Assembly: GCA_000435595.1 (NCBI GenBank)
Contig: FR895403.1
Coordinates: forward strand, 8,373 to 72,372
Direction of reading: 5' to 3'
DNA length: 64,000 nucleotides
From: Firmicutes bacterium CAG:882
GTDB taxonomy: Bacteria; Bacillota; Clostridia; Lachnospirales; Lachnospiraceae
This document shows, piece by piece, positions 34,094 through 44,458 of the stretch. Under the pieces are notes generated by a model that saw only the letters and a program-made list of their open reading frames with translations, ran no database searches and had not been told where the DNA came from. Position 1 is the stretch's first letter, and each line of letters starts with the position of its first letter. The translations under genes and the position numbers were made by a program.

Positions 34094-34855
34094 TTGAGAG
34101 ATGGTGAAGTAAAAAAGAGTTTCAGTATAAAAGATTTTTTTAATGGTAAGTGGTGCTCGTGGGATGGGCGGTTTATGGGAATACTCAACGGCTTCGGAGA
34201 ACTTATAATGCTGAGTGTGGTATTTCTTGTGTGCTGTATACCGATTGTGACAATCGGTCCGGCGGTCACTTCACTTTACTACGCGGTTATAAAGAGCGTG
34301 AGGAGAGGCAGAGGAACACCGCTCGGTGAGTTTTTTTCATCGATGAAGAGGACGATGGGGAAGGGAATTTTGATAACGGTGGAGATAATTGCAGTTGGGG
34401 CTGCATTATACATAGGGTACAGACAGGCGGTTGCCATGAACGAAGCGGCTGCGGAAGGGCTGGCAGTGCATGACGGAAAGGTATTTGCGACAGTTTACAT
34501 AATATCTGCCGTTCTGTTAGCGGCGATGACAGTGTATGTTTTTCCGATTTTATCGAGATTTACGATGAAAACGGTGAATATGTGGAAGCTGGCATTTGTG
34601 ATGGGAATCAGATTTTTTCCGGTTACAGCAGCGGTTGTCATAGGAACGGCAGCACTTGTATGGATTCAGATTTATATACTTCCGATTCCGTGTGCAGCAT
34701 TTGTTCCGGGATGCTGGTGCTTCGTGGTGACATTTATGATGGAGAAGGTTTTACTGCACTATATGCCAAAGCCCGATGAGGGTGATGAGGCGTGGTACTA
34801 TAACAGCAATGAAGGCAGAGCCGGAATCAGGCTTGGCGGAAAGGAAGAGGGATGA
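34094..34855 (+). CDS. YesL-family (DUF624) membrane protein
   Basis: The product is 253 aa with about six membrane helices. FMGILNGFGELIMLSVVFLV, CCIPIVTIGPAVTSLYYAVI and the short C-terminal WYYNSNE motif are typical of YesL, a family found beside carbohydrate ABC importers of Firmicutes. Its function is not established. The start is TTG at 34094 behind GGGGGTTGAGG. It overlaps the solute-binding gene by 4 nt, so translation is coupled. A second YesL lies at 49858. Confidence 0.85.
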   Translation: MRDGEVKKSFSIKDFFNGKWCSWDGRFMGILNGFGELIMLSVVFLVCCIPIVTIGPAVTSLYYAVIKSVRRGRGTPLGEFFSSMKRTMGKGILITVEIIAVGAALYIGYRQAVAMNEAAAEGLAVHDGKVFATVYIISAVLLAAMTVYVFPILSRFTMKTVNMWKLAFVMGIRFFPVTAAVVIGTAALVWIQIYILPIPCAAFVPGCWCFVVTFMMEKVLLHYMPKPDEGDEAWYYNSNEGRAGIRLGGKEEG

Positions 34856-37842
34856 AGCAGAATACCAGAAAAAGGGTTACTTCAGTGCTCGCGGCTGCGA
34901 TGGCGGTGCTGCTCATGCTCCCGCTCGGTTCGGCACATGTTGAGGCGAGAACAGAGCTTGAGATGGATGACTATGACGACATAGTGAGTACATATTCGGT
35001 TGATGATTCGGTGCTTGATTATAAGGATTATGTAAATCGGTTCAGTGCAATATATCCTGAAAAATCAATAACCGTAGGCGCGGACGGCTGTGTAAGATAC
35101 GATGAGAACGACGAGGAGACAGACCCCGTAATCTATAAGGATTATGAGGGGATGAGCGGCGACAGCATCTACACAAGTGAGAACTCACTCATAGAGTTCG
35201 AGGTGGATGTCAAGGAGGAAGGCTTTTACAATCTGTCACTTGAATATTACCCGGTGAAGGGTAAGAACTCAGCGATAGAGAGAAGCGTATTCATCGACGG
35301 AGAGCTTCCTTACTCGGAGCTTGCGCTTGTAACCTTCTACAGAATATGGGAGTACGATGCGGACAGCTATGTAGGAGACAACGGCTCAACACAGTATATA
35401 TGGGAGAAGGACAATCAGGGAAATGACTGCAAGCCGAGCATGAAGGAGAAGCCGGAATGGGTGAGCGGGTACATGTATGACAGCGACGGATATGTAACAA
35501 CTCCGCTTTCGGTGTATCTCACCAAGGGAAAACATACGGTGACGCTTCTTTCAATGAGAGAGCCGATGGTAATTCACTCCTTAACACTCAGCAATGCTGA
35601 GGACAGACCGTCATACGCGGAGGTTAAGAGTCAGAACGATGCGGCCGGCGTGAAGGATGCAAGTGGAAAGCTCATCACGATAGAGGGTGAGAATCCTACA
35701 AGAACATCTTCACAGATGCTTTACCCGATACAGGATCAGTCATCACCTTCGGTTTCACCATCAAGTGCCAGGATGCTTCTCAACAATACAATCGGAGGCA
35801 ATTCATGGAGGCTTGTCGGACAGTGGATTGAATGGGATTTCGATGTGGATGAGAGCGGATATTACAATATTTCTCTTTATGATTGTCAGAACTTCGTGAG
35901 AGGTATATATGTTTCAAGAAAGATAACGATAGATGGGGAAGTTCCTTTTAAGGAAATGGAGGCATACGGATTTAAATATGACCAGAGCTGGAGAGAGGAT
36001 GTACTCTCAGACAATTACGGAACACCGTATTCCTTCTATCTTGAAGAGGGACACCACACAATAAGAATGGAAGTCGTGCTCGGAGACTTCTCAGACATTA
36101 TAAGTGAGGTTGAGGACTGCGTTAAGCAGCTCAATTCAATTTACAGAGAGGTCATAAGAGTTACGGGCGTATCGCCTGATACTTACAGAGATTACCAGAT
36201 TGAAAGGACACTTCCTGAGCTTCACGATGAACTTGTGGCAGTAAGAGATCAGCTCGACGCTGCGATAACATCGCTCAGAGCACTCACGGGAAAGAAATCC
36301 GACAAGGAAACGGTACTTCTTACAATGCGCGACCAGTTAGACGACCTCATCGCCGACGGGGATTATTTTGTAAGAGTTATCGGAACCTTCAAGATTAATG
36401 TGAGAGCCTGCGGTAACTGGGTAACACAGGTTATAGACCAGCCTCTTGCGATTGACAGAATCAACATTTATTCAGCGGATGTCAGACCGTCCTATGATAA
36501 CACATCCTTTTTCAGCAAGGCAGGCTACGAGTGTAAGAGACTTTTCTACTCATTCGTAATTGATTACAACCAGATTGGCAATGTGGCAGAGGACAACGGC
36601 GACAGCCCGACAATAACACTCTGGATTGGTTCCGGACGTGATCAGGCAAACGTAATCAAGTCGATGATTGATGAGAGCTTCACCAACGAATACGGTGTGA
36701 ATGTAAATGTACAGCTCGTCGATATGTCGACGCTACTTCGAGCAGAGCTTGCGGGCGAAGGACCTGACGTGGCAATACAGGTTGCCAATACTTCGGGAAT
36801 TGCGGGAGCTGTTCTCAACACGGGAAATGATACTCCTGTCAATTACGGTATCAGAAACGCGGTACTTGATTTAAGTCAGTTCGAGGATCTCGATGAGGTG
36901 CTTACACGATTCTCAGATGCTTCGATGACGGCATTTACCTTTGACGGAGCAACATACGCGCTTCCGGAGACTATAACTTTTCCGGTTATGTTCTACAGAA
37001 AAGATATATTAGCCGAGTTAGGACTTGATATTCCTGAGACGTGGGATGATGTAAAGGTTGCGATGACCGTGCTTGCAAAGAATCAGATGGAGTTCGGTAT
37101 GCTTCCGAGTGAGCAGATATTTGCAATGCTTCTCTATCAGAACGGTGGGGAATATTACACGGAGAATGGCAGCAGGTCACTTCTCGATTCCGATATAGCA
37201 GTCAATACCTTCAAAGAGTACTGTGAATACTATACGGATTTCAAGATTGATAAGGAGACCAGCGTGGAGGAAAGATTCCGTACAGGCGAGTGTCCGATTA
37301 TCATAGCTGATTACACAACATACAATAACCTCGTAGTATCAGCTCCGGATATCGCGGGACTCTGGGATTTTGTTCCGGTTCCTGGTACGGTTAAGGAGGA
37401 CGGAAGCGTCGACAGAAGCACGGGCTGTACCGGACTGGCAAGTATAATAATGGCGGATACGGAGTATCCTGAGGCATGCTGGGAATTCTTAAAGTGGTGG
37501 ACGAGTGCGGATGTCCAGACTCAGTACGGACGAGAGATGGAGAGCCTTATGGGTTCGGCAGCGAGAGTTCCGACAGCTAACCTTGAAGCCTTTGCAAACA
37601 TGCCTTGGCCTGTAGATGATTATGAGGCACTTCTTGAGGCATTTGATTATGTTAAGGGAATTCCTCAGGTCCCGGGCGGATATTACTCATGGCGTAATGT
37701 TAACAATGCTTTTTATACCGTAACAACAGAGACCGACACGGCATCTCCTAGAGAGGAGCTCATGGATAAGGTAATCTACATCAATGCAGAGATTAATTAC
37801 AAGCGTCAGGAGCTTGGACTTGTGCTTGATGAGCAGGAATAG
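34852..37842 (+). CDS. Giant fusion: binding modules plus extracellular solute-binding protein
   Basis: The product is 996 aa, about twice the usual size of an ABC sugar-binding protein. The signal peptide (SVLAAAMAVLLMLPLGSAHV) has no lipobox Cys, so cleavage by ordinary signal peptidase is expected. Two beta-sandwich, CBM-like regions (about residues 95-250 and 270-410, each ending in strands like GHHTIRMEVV) lead into a helical insert (420-510). The family 1 solute-binding fold fills about 600-970 (TITLWIGSGRDQANVIK, ETITFPVMFYRKDILAELGL, YPEACWEFLKWWTS). It probably feeds the permeases at 37859 and 38803. How it stays at the membrane is unclear. Confidence 0.82.
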   Translation: MKQNTRKRVTSVLAAAMAVLLMLPLGSAHVEARTELEMDDYDDIVSTYSVDDSVLDYKDYVNRFSAIYPEKSITVGADGCVRYDENDEETDPVIYKDYEGMSGDSIYTSENSLIEFEVDVKEEGFYNLSLEYYPVKGKNSAIERSVFIDGELPYSELALVTFYRIWEYDADSYVGDNGSTQYIWEKDNQGNDCKPSMKEKPEWVSGYMYDSDGYVTTPLSVYLTKGKHTVTLLSMREPMVIHSLTLSNAEDRPSYAEVKSQNDAAGVKDASGKLITIEGENPTRTSSQMLYPIQDQSSPSVSPSSARMLLNNTIGGNSWRLVGQWIEWDFDVDESGYYNISLYDCQNFVRGIYVSRKITIDGEVPFKEMEAYGFKYDQSWREDVLSDNYGTPYSFYLEEGHHTIRMEVVLGDFSDIISEVEDCVKQLNSIYREVIRVTGVSPDTYRDYQIERTLPELHDELVAVRDQLDAAITSLRALTGKKSDKETVLLTMRDQLDDLIADGDYFVRVIGTFKINVRACGNWVTQVIDQPLAIDRINIYSADVRPSYDNTSFFSKAGYECKRLFYSFVIDYNQIGNVAEDNGDSPTITLWIGSGRDQANVIKSMIDESFTNEYGVNVNVQLVDMSTLLRAELAGEGPDVAIQVANTSGIAGAVLNTGNDTPVNYGIRNAVLDLSQFEDLDEVLTRFSDASMTAFTFDGATYALPETITFPVMFYRKDILAELGLDIPETWDDVKVAMTVLAKNQMEFGMLPSEQIFAMLLYQNGGEYYTENGSRSLLDSDIAVNTFKEYCEYYTDFKIDKETSVEERFRTGECPIIIADYTTYNNLVVSAPDIAGLWDFVPVPGTVKEDGSVDRSTGCTGLASIIMADTEYPEACWEFLKWWTSADVQTQYGREMESLMGSAARVPTANLEAFANMPWPVDDYEALLEAFDYVKGIPQVPGGYYSWRNVNNAFYTVTTETDTASPREELMDKVIYINAEINYKRQELGLVLDEQE

Positions 37843-37858
37843 GAAAGGGGGAAGATAA

Positions 37859-38806
37859 ATGGCACAGAATACAGCAGGTACAGTCTCGGTGGATGAGCTG
37901 GCGTATAGGCAGAGAAAGCTCGGCTACAGACTTAGAAAAAGCCGCGTATCTTACGCGATGATGGCACCGTATTTTATATTGTTTTTCCTCTTTACAGTGC
38001 TCCCGGTAGTGATATCCATAGCGTTCAGCTTTACATATTTTAATATGCTTGAACCTCCGACCTTCGTAGGCTGGAAAAATTATATCAAGCTTTTCCTTGA
38101 GGACGACATATTCCTTATATCACTTAAAAATACACTTATATTTGCAGTGATTACGGGACCTGTAAGCTATATATTATGTCTCCTCTTTGCATGGATAATA
38201 AATGAGTTCTCGGGAAAGTTAAGAGCATTCCTTACACTCATTTTCTATGCACCGAGTATCTGCGGTAATGCATATATGGTATGGAATTTAATTCTTACCG
38301 GCGACCGCTACGGATACCTTAACGGTATACTTTTAAAACTCGGAATAATTGATGAAGCAATCCTCTGGATGAAGACAGAGAAGTATGTGCTTCCTGTGCT
38401 TATAGTCGTTCAGCTCTGGCTGTCACTTGGTACAGGATTCCTTTCCTTCATAGCAGGTCTTCAGACGGTTGACAAGAGCCTCTATGAGGCAGCCGCACTC
38501 GACGGAGTAAAGAACCGCTGGCAGGAGTTATGGTACGTGACACTTCCTTCAATGAAGCCGCAGCTTATGTTCGGTGCGGTAATGCAGATTACACAGTCAT
38601 TCGCGGTAGCTGATATATCAATACAGCTCGCAGGAAACCCGTCAGTCAACTACGCAGGAGCAACGGTAGTAACGCACCTTCTTGACTACGGTTCCGGAGG
38701 ACGAATGGAGATGGGTTATGCGTCGGCGATAGCCACGGTACTCTTCCTTCTCATGATTGGAACCAATAAGCTTGTACAGCGTATCCTAAGGAGGGTTGGT
38801 CAATGA
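37859..38806 (+). CDS. Sugar ABC transporter permease, MalF/UgpA type
   Basis: The product is 315 aa with six membrane helices. The signature for contact with the ATPase is EAAALDGVKNRWQELWYVTLP (EAA loop). MMAPYFILFFLFTVLPVVIS is the first helix of this family. No ATPase gene is in the array, so the energising subunit must come from elsewhere (MsmX-like sharing is known in Firmicutes). ATG follows GGGGGAAGATAA, 16 bp behind the binding-protein gene, and the 3' end overlaps the next permease by 4 nt. Confidence 0.92.
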   Translation: MAQNTAGTVSVDELAYRQRKLGYRLRKSRVSYAMMAPYFILFFLFTVLPVVISIAFSFTYFNMLEPPTFVGWKNYIKLFLEDDIFLISLKNTLIFAVITGPVSYILCLLFAWIINEFSGKLRAFLTLIFYAPSICGNAYMVWNLILTGDRYGYLNGILLKLGIIDEAILWMKTEKYVLPVLIVVQLWLSLGTGFLSFIAGLQTVDKSLYEAAALDGVKNRWQELWYVTLPSMKPQLMFGAVMQITQSFAVADISIQLAGNPSVNYAGATVVTHLLDYGSGGRMEMGYASAIATVLFLLMIGTNKLVQRILRRVGQ

Positions 38807-39696
38807 GTAAGGAAAATAAGCAGAAAAAGAAATTATTTAAGAGACGGCCTAGGGAAAAGAAGCTCAACCGTTCAATGGCGGGAAATACATTGTTGTTCGT
38901 GATAATGTTCATCTGTGGCGTGTTCATGGCACTTCCTCTTGTAATGATTATCAACAATGCGTTAAAGCCGCTTGATGAGATTTATCAGTTCCCTCCTAAG
39001 ATTTTTGTAAGGAACCCTACACTTGAGAATTTCTCAGACCTGTTCGTGCTGATGAACAGCTCGTGGGTGCCATTCTCCAGATACATATTGAACACGATAA
39101 TCATTACCGGCGGCGGTATGGTAGGGCATGTGCTCTGTGCTTCGCTTGCGGCATATCCGCTTGCAAAACACAATTTTCCGGGTAAAAAGATACTCTTCAA
39201 CATGGTAGTGCTCTCCATGATGTTCTCATGGACGGTAACACAGATACCACAGTATCTCATTATAAGCTGGCTGCATATCAACAATACCTACGCTGCGTTA
39301 ATTCTTCCGGCCTGCTCCTTCGGTATGGGACTCTACCTCATGAAGCAGTTCATGGAGCAGCTTCCCGATTCACTCATGGAGTCGGCAAGACTTGACGGTG
39401 CGACAGAGTGGAGAGTGTTCTGGTCGATAGTTATGCCGAATGTAAAGCCTGCATGGCTTACACTTGCAATCTTCCAGTTCCAGCAGATGTGGGGAAACAC
39501 GGGAAGCTTATTCTTAAGAAATGAGGAACTAAAACCGCTGCAGTATGCATTGCAGCAGATTACGGCAGGTGGTACGGCGAGAGCCGGAGCGGCAGCGGCG
39601 GTTACGTTTATCATAGCAGCAGTACCTATTATCTTCTTCCTGATATGTCAGAGCAATGTCCTTGAGACAATGACAACATCAGGTATGAAGGACTGA
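38803..39696 (+). CDS. Sugar ABC transporter permease, MalG type
   Basis: The product is 297 aa with six membrane helices and a basic N-terminal tail (KKKLFKRRPREKKLNR). The EAA loop is MESARLDGATEWRVFWSIVMP. It pairs with the MalF-type permease that it overlaps (ATGA junction). Together with the binding fusion at 34852 it makes importer 1. Confidence 0.92.
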   Translation: MSKENKQKKKLFKRRPREKKLNRSMAGNTLLFVIMFICGVFMALPLVMIINNALKPLDEIYQFPPKIFVRNPTLENFSDLFVLMNSSWVPFSRYILNTIIITGGGMVGHVLCASLAAYPLAKHNFPGKKILFNMVVLSMMFSWTVTQIPQYLIISWLHINNTYAALILPACSFGMGLYLMKQFMEQLPDSLMESARLDGATEWRVFWSIVMPNVKPAWLTLAIFQFQQMWGNTGSLFLRNEELKPLQYALQQITAGGTARAGAAAAVTFIIAAVPIIFFLICQSNVLETMTTSGMKD

Positions 39697-39709
39697 CAGG
39701 AGGGTGGGC

Positions 39710-41206
39710 ATGAGAAAAAAAATATCACACAGCTTAAAAAAGCTCACAGCCCTTCTTGCAGTGTTCGTGCTGGTGGGTATGAGTTTTACAATCCCGGTTG
39801 CGGCATCCGACGAGCCGTATGACACATACAACTATGACGACAGAGAAGATTTAACCTACACACCTTCGGCGTATGAGCCGATAAAGGCGATTGCTGGAAA
39901 CGGACTAAAGTATAACGGCGTGAGCATAGGAAACTTCGTGTCACCACAGGATATATGCTATGCGGATGACGGCAATCTGTATCTTGCAGATACGGGAAAC
40001 AACAGAATAGTGGTGTTAAACAACGATATGACAGAGGTTGTCAACATCATTGACGGTTTTGACAACAACGGAGTTAAGGACGGCTTCAAATCTCCTTACG
40101 GTGTGTGTATCTCGGAAAAGGGTCAGCTTTATGTTGCGGACTCACAGAACCACAGAATAGTAGTACTCGAGAAGGACGGAACGCTCGTCAGAATAGTACA
40201 GAACCCTGTATCACAGTCACTTGATGCAGGTTATGTGTTCGTACCTTTGAAGGTGACTGTCGACTATGCGGACCGAATATACTGTATCGCACAGAACATG
40301 TTCGAAGGAATCATGGTATTTGAGACGAACGGTGAGTTCTCAGGATTCTTTGGAACCATCAATGTAAAAATTACACTTTGGGAGAAGTTCTGGAAGAGAA
40401 TTGCGACCAAGGAGGAGCGCTCCAAGCAGCAGCTCTACATACCGACGGAGTTCACGGGAATAGATGTCGATGCGGACGGCTTCATATATGCGACCAACAT
40501 TGATTCTGAGGGAGTTCAGGCGGTAAGACGACTGAATCCGAGAGGTGAGGACGTAATAAAGAAGGGGGAGAACGGAAATGTCGGCGGAGACTTGTGGGTT
40601 AACGGCCAGACACAGTATGCCGGAGCTTCACAGATTACGGATGTTGTGTACAGGGACAAGGGAATATACACACTGCTTGACAGAAAGAGAGGAAGAATAT
40701 TTACATACGACCATGAGGGCAACCTCCTCTACATTTTCGGAGGGCTTGGTACACAGCTTGGGACCTTCAGCACACCTGTTGCCATAGAGGTGTCGGGAGA
40801 TAAGCTGGTTGTGCTTGACGCATACAGGGCAGAACTCACGGTATTTAACGCTACCGAGTACGGCTCACTCATCAACGAGGCTATAGCGCTCAGATATGAC
40901 GGTGATGAGACGCTTGCGGTAGAAAAATGGCGCGAGGTGTTAAGACTTGACGAGAACAATGAGCTTGCCAACACCGGAATCGGTAAGGCATACCTAACGG
41001 CAGGTGATAACAAGAGTGCTATGAAATATCTTAAGCTTGGTATGGATGCGGACTACTACTCGATAGCATTCAGGCGTTACCGCAATCAGGTGCTTGCAGA
41101 TAATCTAAGCTATATACTCACGGCAGCCGCAGTCATCATAATAGCGATTGTGGTACTTACAAGAGTAAAAGGCAGGAAGCGCGGGAAGGGAGGCGAGAAG
41201 GCTTGA
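39710..41206 (+). CDS. Secreted, membrane-anchored NHL-repeat protein with TPR-like segment
   Basis: The product is 498 aa. A signal peptide (LLAVFVLVGMSFTIPVAASD) is followed by NHL beta-propeller repeats, for example SPQDICYADDGNLYLADTGN, NRIVVLN, and a second SPYGVCISEKGQLYVADSQN. A helical TPR-like part lies near 405-460 (LAVEKWREVLRLDENNELAN). A C-terminal membrane helix with a basic stop (RVKGRKRGKGG) places the propeller outside the cell. It may scaffold the importer or bind glycan. ATG 39710 follows AGGAGG. Confidence 0.75.
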   Translation: MRKKISHSLKKLTALLAVFVLVGMSFTIPVAASDEPYDTYNYDDREDLTYTPSAYEPIKAIAGNGLKYNGVSIGNFVSPQDICYADDGNLYLADTGNNRIVVLNNDMTEVVNIIDGFDNNGVKDGFKSPYGVCISEKGQLYVADSQNHRIVVLEKDGTLVRIVQNPVSQSLDAGYVFVPLKVTVDYADRIYCIAQNMFEGIMVFETNGEFSGFFGTINVKITLWEKFWKRIATKEERSKQQLYIPTEFTGIDVDADGFIYATNIDSEGVQAVRRLNPRGEDVIKKGENGNVGGDLWVNGQTQYAGASQITDVVYRDKGIYTLLDRKRGRIFTYDHEGNLLYIFGGLGTQLGTFSTPVAIEVSGDKLVVLDAYRAELTVFNATEYGSLINEAIALRYDGDETLAVEKWREVLRLDENNELANTGIGKAYLTAGDNKSAMKYLKLGMDADYYSIAFRRYRNQVLADNLSYILTAAAVIIIAIVVLTRVKGRKRGKGGEKA

Positions 41207-41832
41207 AAAAATGGTTTTCCAAGGAAAAATGGAGCTACTTCGGATACACATTGACCCACCCTATGGACGGTTTTTACTGGATACGCCATAAGGAGTACGG
41301 AAGTGTACCGATAGCAATACTTATGGTTATTCTTTTTTCGATAAGCTTCTCGCTCAACAGACTGTATGCAAGCTTTGTTGTGAACGAGACGGATCCTAGA
41401 AGCGTAAACAGCCTGACAGAGCTTGCGGGTGTGCTTGTGCTTTTCCTGTTAGTGTGTGTCGGCAACTGGTCAATCACCTGTCTTATGGACGGTGAGGGAC
41501 GTTTTAAGGACATTATTATTGCAGTAGGCTATGGAATTACACCGGCGACGGTGGGCTATGTGCTCGCCACTCTTTTGAGCAGGGTCATCGCAGACAATGA
41601 GCAGGCATTCTACGGACTTGTAATTGCAATCGGTATCGCATACGCGGTGATACTGGTGTTGATGGGAATTATGCAGGTTCACAATTACACGCTCGGAAAG
41701 ACGCTTATAACCTTGTTTTTAACCTTCGTTGCGGTGCTGATAATAATATTCCTCGCATTGCTGCTTTTTAATCTGGTAAGTCAGGTAATTACATTCTTTA
41801 AGAGTATTTACCTTGAACTGATATTCCGATGA
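41203..41832 (+). CDS. Yip1-family membrane protein
   Basis: The product is 209 aa with five membrane helices, matching the bacterial Yip1 domain pattern: an N-terminal THPMDGFYWIRHKEYGS, then helices with NWSITCLMDGEGRFKDIIIA. Function in bacteria is unknown. The start is TTG at 41203, giving a 4-nt overlap with the NHL gene (TTGA). It lies between the NHL and DUF5696 genes, so a joint membrane assembly with them is plausible. Confidence 0.75.
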   Translation: MKKWFSKEKWSYFGYTLTHPMDGFYWIRHKEYGSVPIAILMVILFSISFSLNRLYASFVVNETDPRSVNSLTELAGVLVLFLLVCVGNWSITCLMDGEGRFKDIIIAVGYGITPATVGYVLATLLSRVIADNEQAFYGLVIAIGIAYAVILVLMGIMQVHNYTLGKTLITLFLTFVAVLIIIFLALLLFNLVSQVITFFKSIYLELIFR

Positions 41833-41848
41833 AAGGAAGGTAAGGGCT

Positions 41849-44458
41849 GTGAAGGATAAAAAGAAAAAAGCAAAAAGAAAATTAGGGCTCTTACAGAAAA
41901 TACTTCTCGGAGTATTAGGAGTGGTGGTGCTTGCGGTACTTATATGGTTCGCATATTATATGTTCCACTACTATCTGTATGATGATTACAAGCAGTACCT
42001 AAATGGTTATGAGACGGAGATGGGAACGGATTTCCATTCGCTCAAGGATTCGTCAAAGGACGTGGACAATATGGAGCTTGTCGCTGAGAATGGAAATCTG
42101 AAGCTCTACGCTTCGCCTGAGAGCGGCAACGTGGCAGTCTACGACAAGAGAAGCGGGGTTACAACCTACAGCAATCCTGTGAATGCGGACGAAGATCCTA
42201 TCGCAAACAATACGAACAAAAATTATCTCAAGTCACAGTTCGTAATCAACTACTACAATGCGGCAAAGGCAATGGGAACCTACGATTCCTACAGCATGGC
42301 GGTTGAGAAAGGTCAGCTTCAGGCTCAGTCGATAGACAACGGTGTGAGATTTATCTACACTTTGGGCGATTTCTCAACCAACACGACCGGAATTGTACCT
42401 CTCTATCTTGATAAGAATAAGCTCGAAGAAATCTGTGGCAAAATCGATGAGACGGAACAGACCAATATGAGACGTTACTACTCGACGGAGGATGACAAGA
42501 CGGGAATGCTTGTACTCAACGGTGTAGCCAAGAAGAATGTCAAGACAATCAAGAAGATAACAGGTTATCTTGAGGAAGCAGGCTTTACCGAGGAAGATTA
42601 CGAAGCACAGATGGAGCTTGCGGGAATAGAGGTTGCACTTCCGTTGTCATTCACGATAGCTCTTGAGTACAGACTCTCAGATGACAGCATAGAGGTGTCC
42701 GTTCCTTCATCTATGATTGAGGAGAACGGCGGAGGAAAGCTTTACAGAATAAGACTTTTAGGATACTTCGGTGCGGCAGGAGCTGACGATGAAGGTTATC
42801 TGGTAGTTCCTAACGGTTCAGGTTCGTTAATTTATTTTAACAACGGAAAGAGCAATGTTGAGAACTATTCACAGTACATATATGACATTGATCCGCTGGC
42901 TGCGGATTACACGCTGCTTGAGAACACACAGAAGGTGAGACTTCCAATCTGCGGAATATGCAAGGAAGATTCGGATATTCTCATGTCGGTTGAGGACGGA
43001 GCAACGACGGCATTCTTCACGGCGTCCGTTGCAGGAAGCAACACAAGCTACAATTACGTTAACACAACTTTCGTTGTCAGGGGATATGATCTTCTCTCAA
43101 TGTTCGGTTCGACGGGAAATGAGGCAGACCTTCCGCTTCTTGAGAAGGATATGTATGATATCAACTATAAGGTGAGATACACATTCTTAGATGATGAGCA
43201 TAAGGGCTATTCGGGAATTGCGAACTACTACAGAGAAAGACTTATAAACGAAGGTGTTCTGAATGAAAAGACGGCATCGGGAGATATTCCTTTCTACTAC
43301 GATATAATCGGCGGTGTGAAGGAGACGGCAAGCTTCGTCGGAATCAGATACTTAAAGGTTATGGCGATGACCACCTACGAGGAGGCGTCAGATATAGCGC
43401 TCGACTTAAAGGATAAGGGAATCGTGTACCAGGTAATGAATCTTCAGGGCTGGAGCAACGGCGGTTATTACGCAGATGTGTATGACAAGATAACGGGACT
43501 TGGAAAGCTCGGCGGAAAGAAAGATTTAGAGTCGCTCAACGATACAATGGAGAGCATTGGCGGAAGATTGTATGTGGACGTTCCGTTCCAGGGTGTTACA
43601 AGCATCAGCAAACGCTACAGTGGTTCCTTTGAGACATCACGTTATTACGGTGCCGGTTATGTGGCAAGATTCGGAGCACACAATCCGGCGACCTTAAGAA
43701 TTACCTCTTCACTGGGCTATGATGAAAATATATATGACCTCATATCACCTAAGTTCCTTAAGAGATATGTGGATGCATTTATAAAGAAGTTCGGCAGGCT
43801 TGATGTGGGCGGTATAGGACTCAGAGATTTAGGCGATGAAGTCCATTCGGATAAGAAGAGGACAGAGTTTATCAACAGAGAGGAAGCACTCGACATTGTA
43901 AAGGCACAGCTTGATAAGCTTGCCGGAACAGGTAAGAACATTCTTATCAACGGCGGAAATGATTACAGCTTCAAGTATGCGACGGATATCATTGATGTTC
44001 CTTTAAGGGACAACGAATTCAGAATAATAGATGAGGAAATTCCTCTCTATGAAATGATAATACACGGGTACATCAATTATGCCGGCGGACAGCTCAATTT
44101 CCATGATTCGGCTGACAACACCGAGATAACACTCAGAATGATTGAATACGGTGCATCTCCGAGATATGTATTTACCAAGGAGAGTGCAAGTGAAATGAAG
44201 TATACTGCACTCAATAAGTTCTATGCAACCAAGTATGACAACTGGTGTGATGAGGCAGTAAGCGTATATAACAAAGTCAACGAAATATTAAAATATGTAA
44301 GCGGCGAGACAGTCGTAAAGCATGAGATAAGAGACAGCGGAGTGAGAGCGGTCACATATTCCAACGGCGTTGTCATATATGTAAACTACACGGACTATGA
44401 TGTGGTCGAGGATGGAATTACGATTCCTGCACACGGCTATCAGAAAGGAGGAAAATAA
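41849..44458 (+). CDS. DUF5696-type membrane-anchored protein with glycosidase-like layout
   Basis: The product is 869 aa. One N-terminal membrane helix (about residues 14-37) anchors a large extracellular part. Order seen: a beta-rich region (about 60-470), an alpha/beta barrel-like region (480-790) and a C-terminal beta region ending in VIYVNYTDYDV, then GITIPAHGYQKGG. In the barrel, GGIGLRDLGDEVHSDKK and NILINGGNDYSFKYA place acidic residues at strand ends. This layout resembles GH101/GH129-like enzymes, but the resemblance is my inference. Start GTG 41849 follows AAGGAAGG. The last base is shared with the next permease ATG. Confidence 0.72.
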   Translation: MKDKKKKAKRKLGLLQKILLGVLGVVVLAVLIWFAYYMFHYYLYDDYKQYLNGYETEMGTDFHSLKDSSKDVDNMELVAENGNLKLYASPESGNVAVYDKRSGVTTYSNPVNADEDPIANNTNKNYLKSQFVINYYNAAKAMGTYDSYSMAVEKGQLQAQSIDNGVRFIYTLGDFSTNTTGIVPLYLDKNKLEEICGKIDETEQTNMRRYYSTEDDKTGMLVLNGVAKKNVKTIKKITGYLEEAGFTEEDYEAQMELAGIEVALPLSFTIALEYRLSDDSIEVSVPSSMIEENGGGKLYRIRLLGYFGAAGADDEGYLVVPNGSGSLIYFNNGKSNVENYSQYIYDIDPLAADYTLLENTQKVRLPICGICKEDSDILMSVEDGATTAFFTASVAGSNTSYNYVNTTFVVRGYDLLSMFGSTGNEADLPLLEKDMYDINYKVRYTFLDDEHKGYSGIANYYRERLINEGVLNEKTASGDIPFYYDIIGGVKETASFVGIRYLKVMAMTTYEEASDIALDLKDKGIVYQVMNLQGWSNGGYYADVYDKITGLGKLGGKKDLESLNDTMESIGGRLYVDVPFQGVTSISKRYSGSFETSRYYGAGYVARFGAHNPATLRITSSLGYDENIYDLISPKFLKRYVDAFIKKFGRLDVGGIGLRDLGDEVHSDKKRTEFINREEALDIVKAQLDKLAGTGKNILINGGNDYSFKYATDIIDVPLRDNEFRIIDEEIPLYEMIIHGYINYAGGQLNFHDSADNTEITLRMIEYGASPRYVFTKESASEMKYTALNKFYATKYDNWCDEAVSVYNKVNEILKYVSGETVVKHEIRDSGVRAVTYSNGVVIYVNYTDYDVVEDGITIPAHGYQKGGK

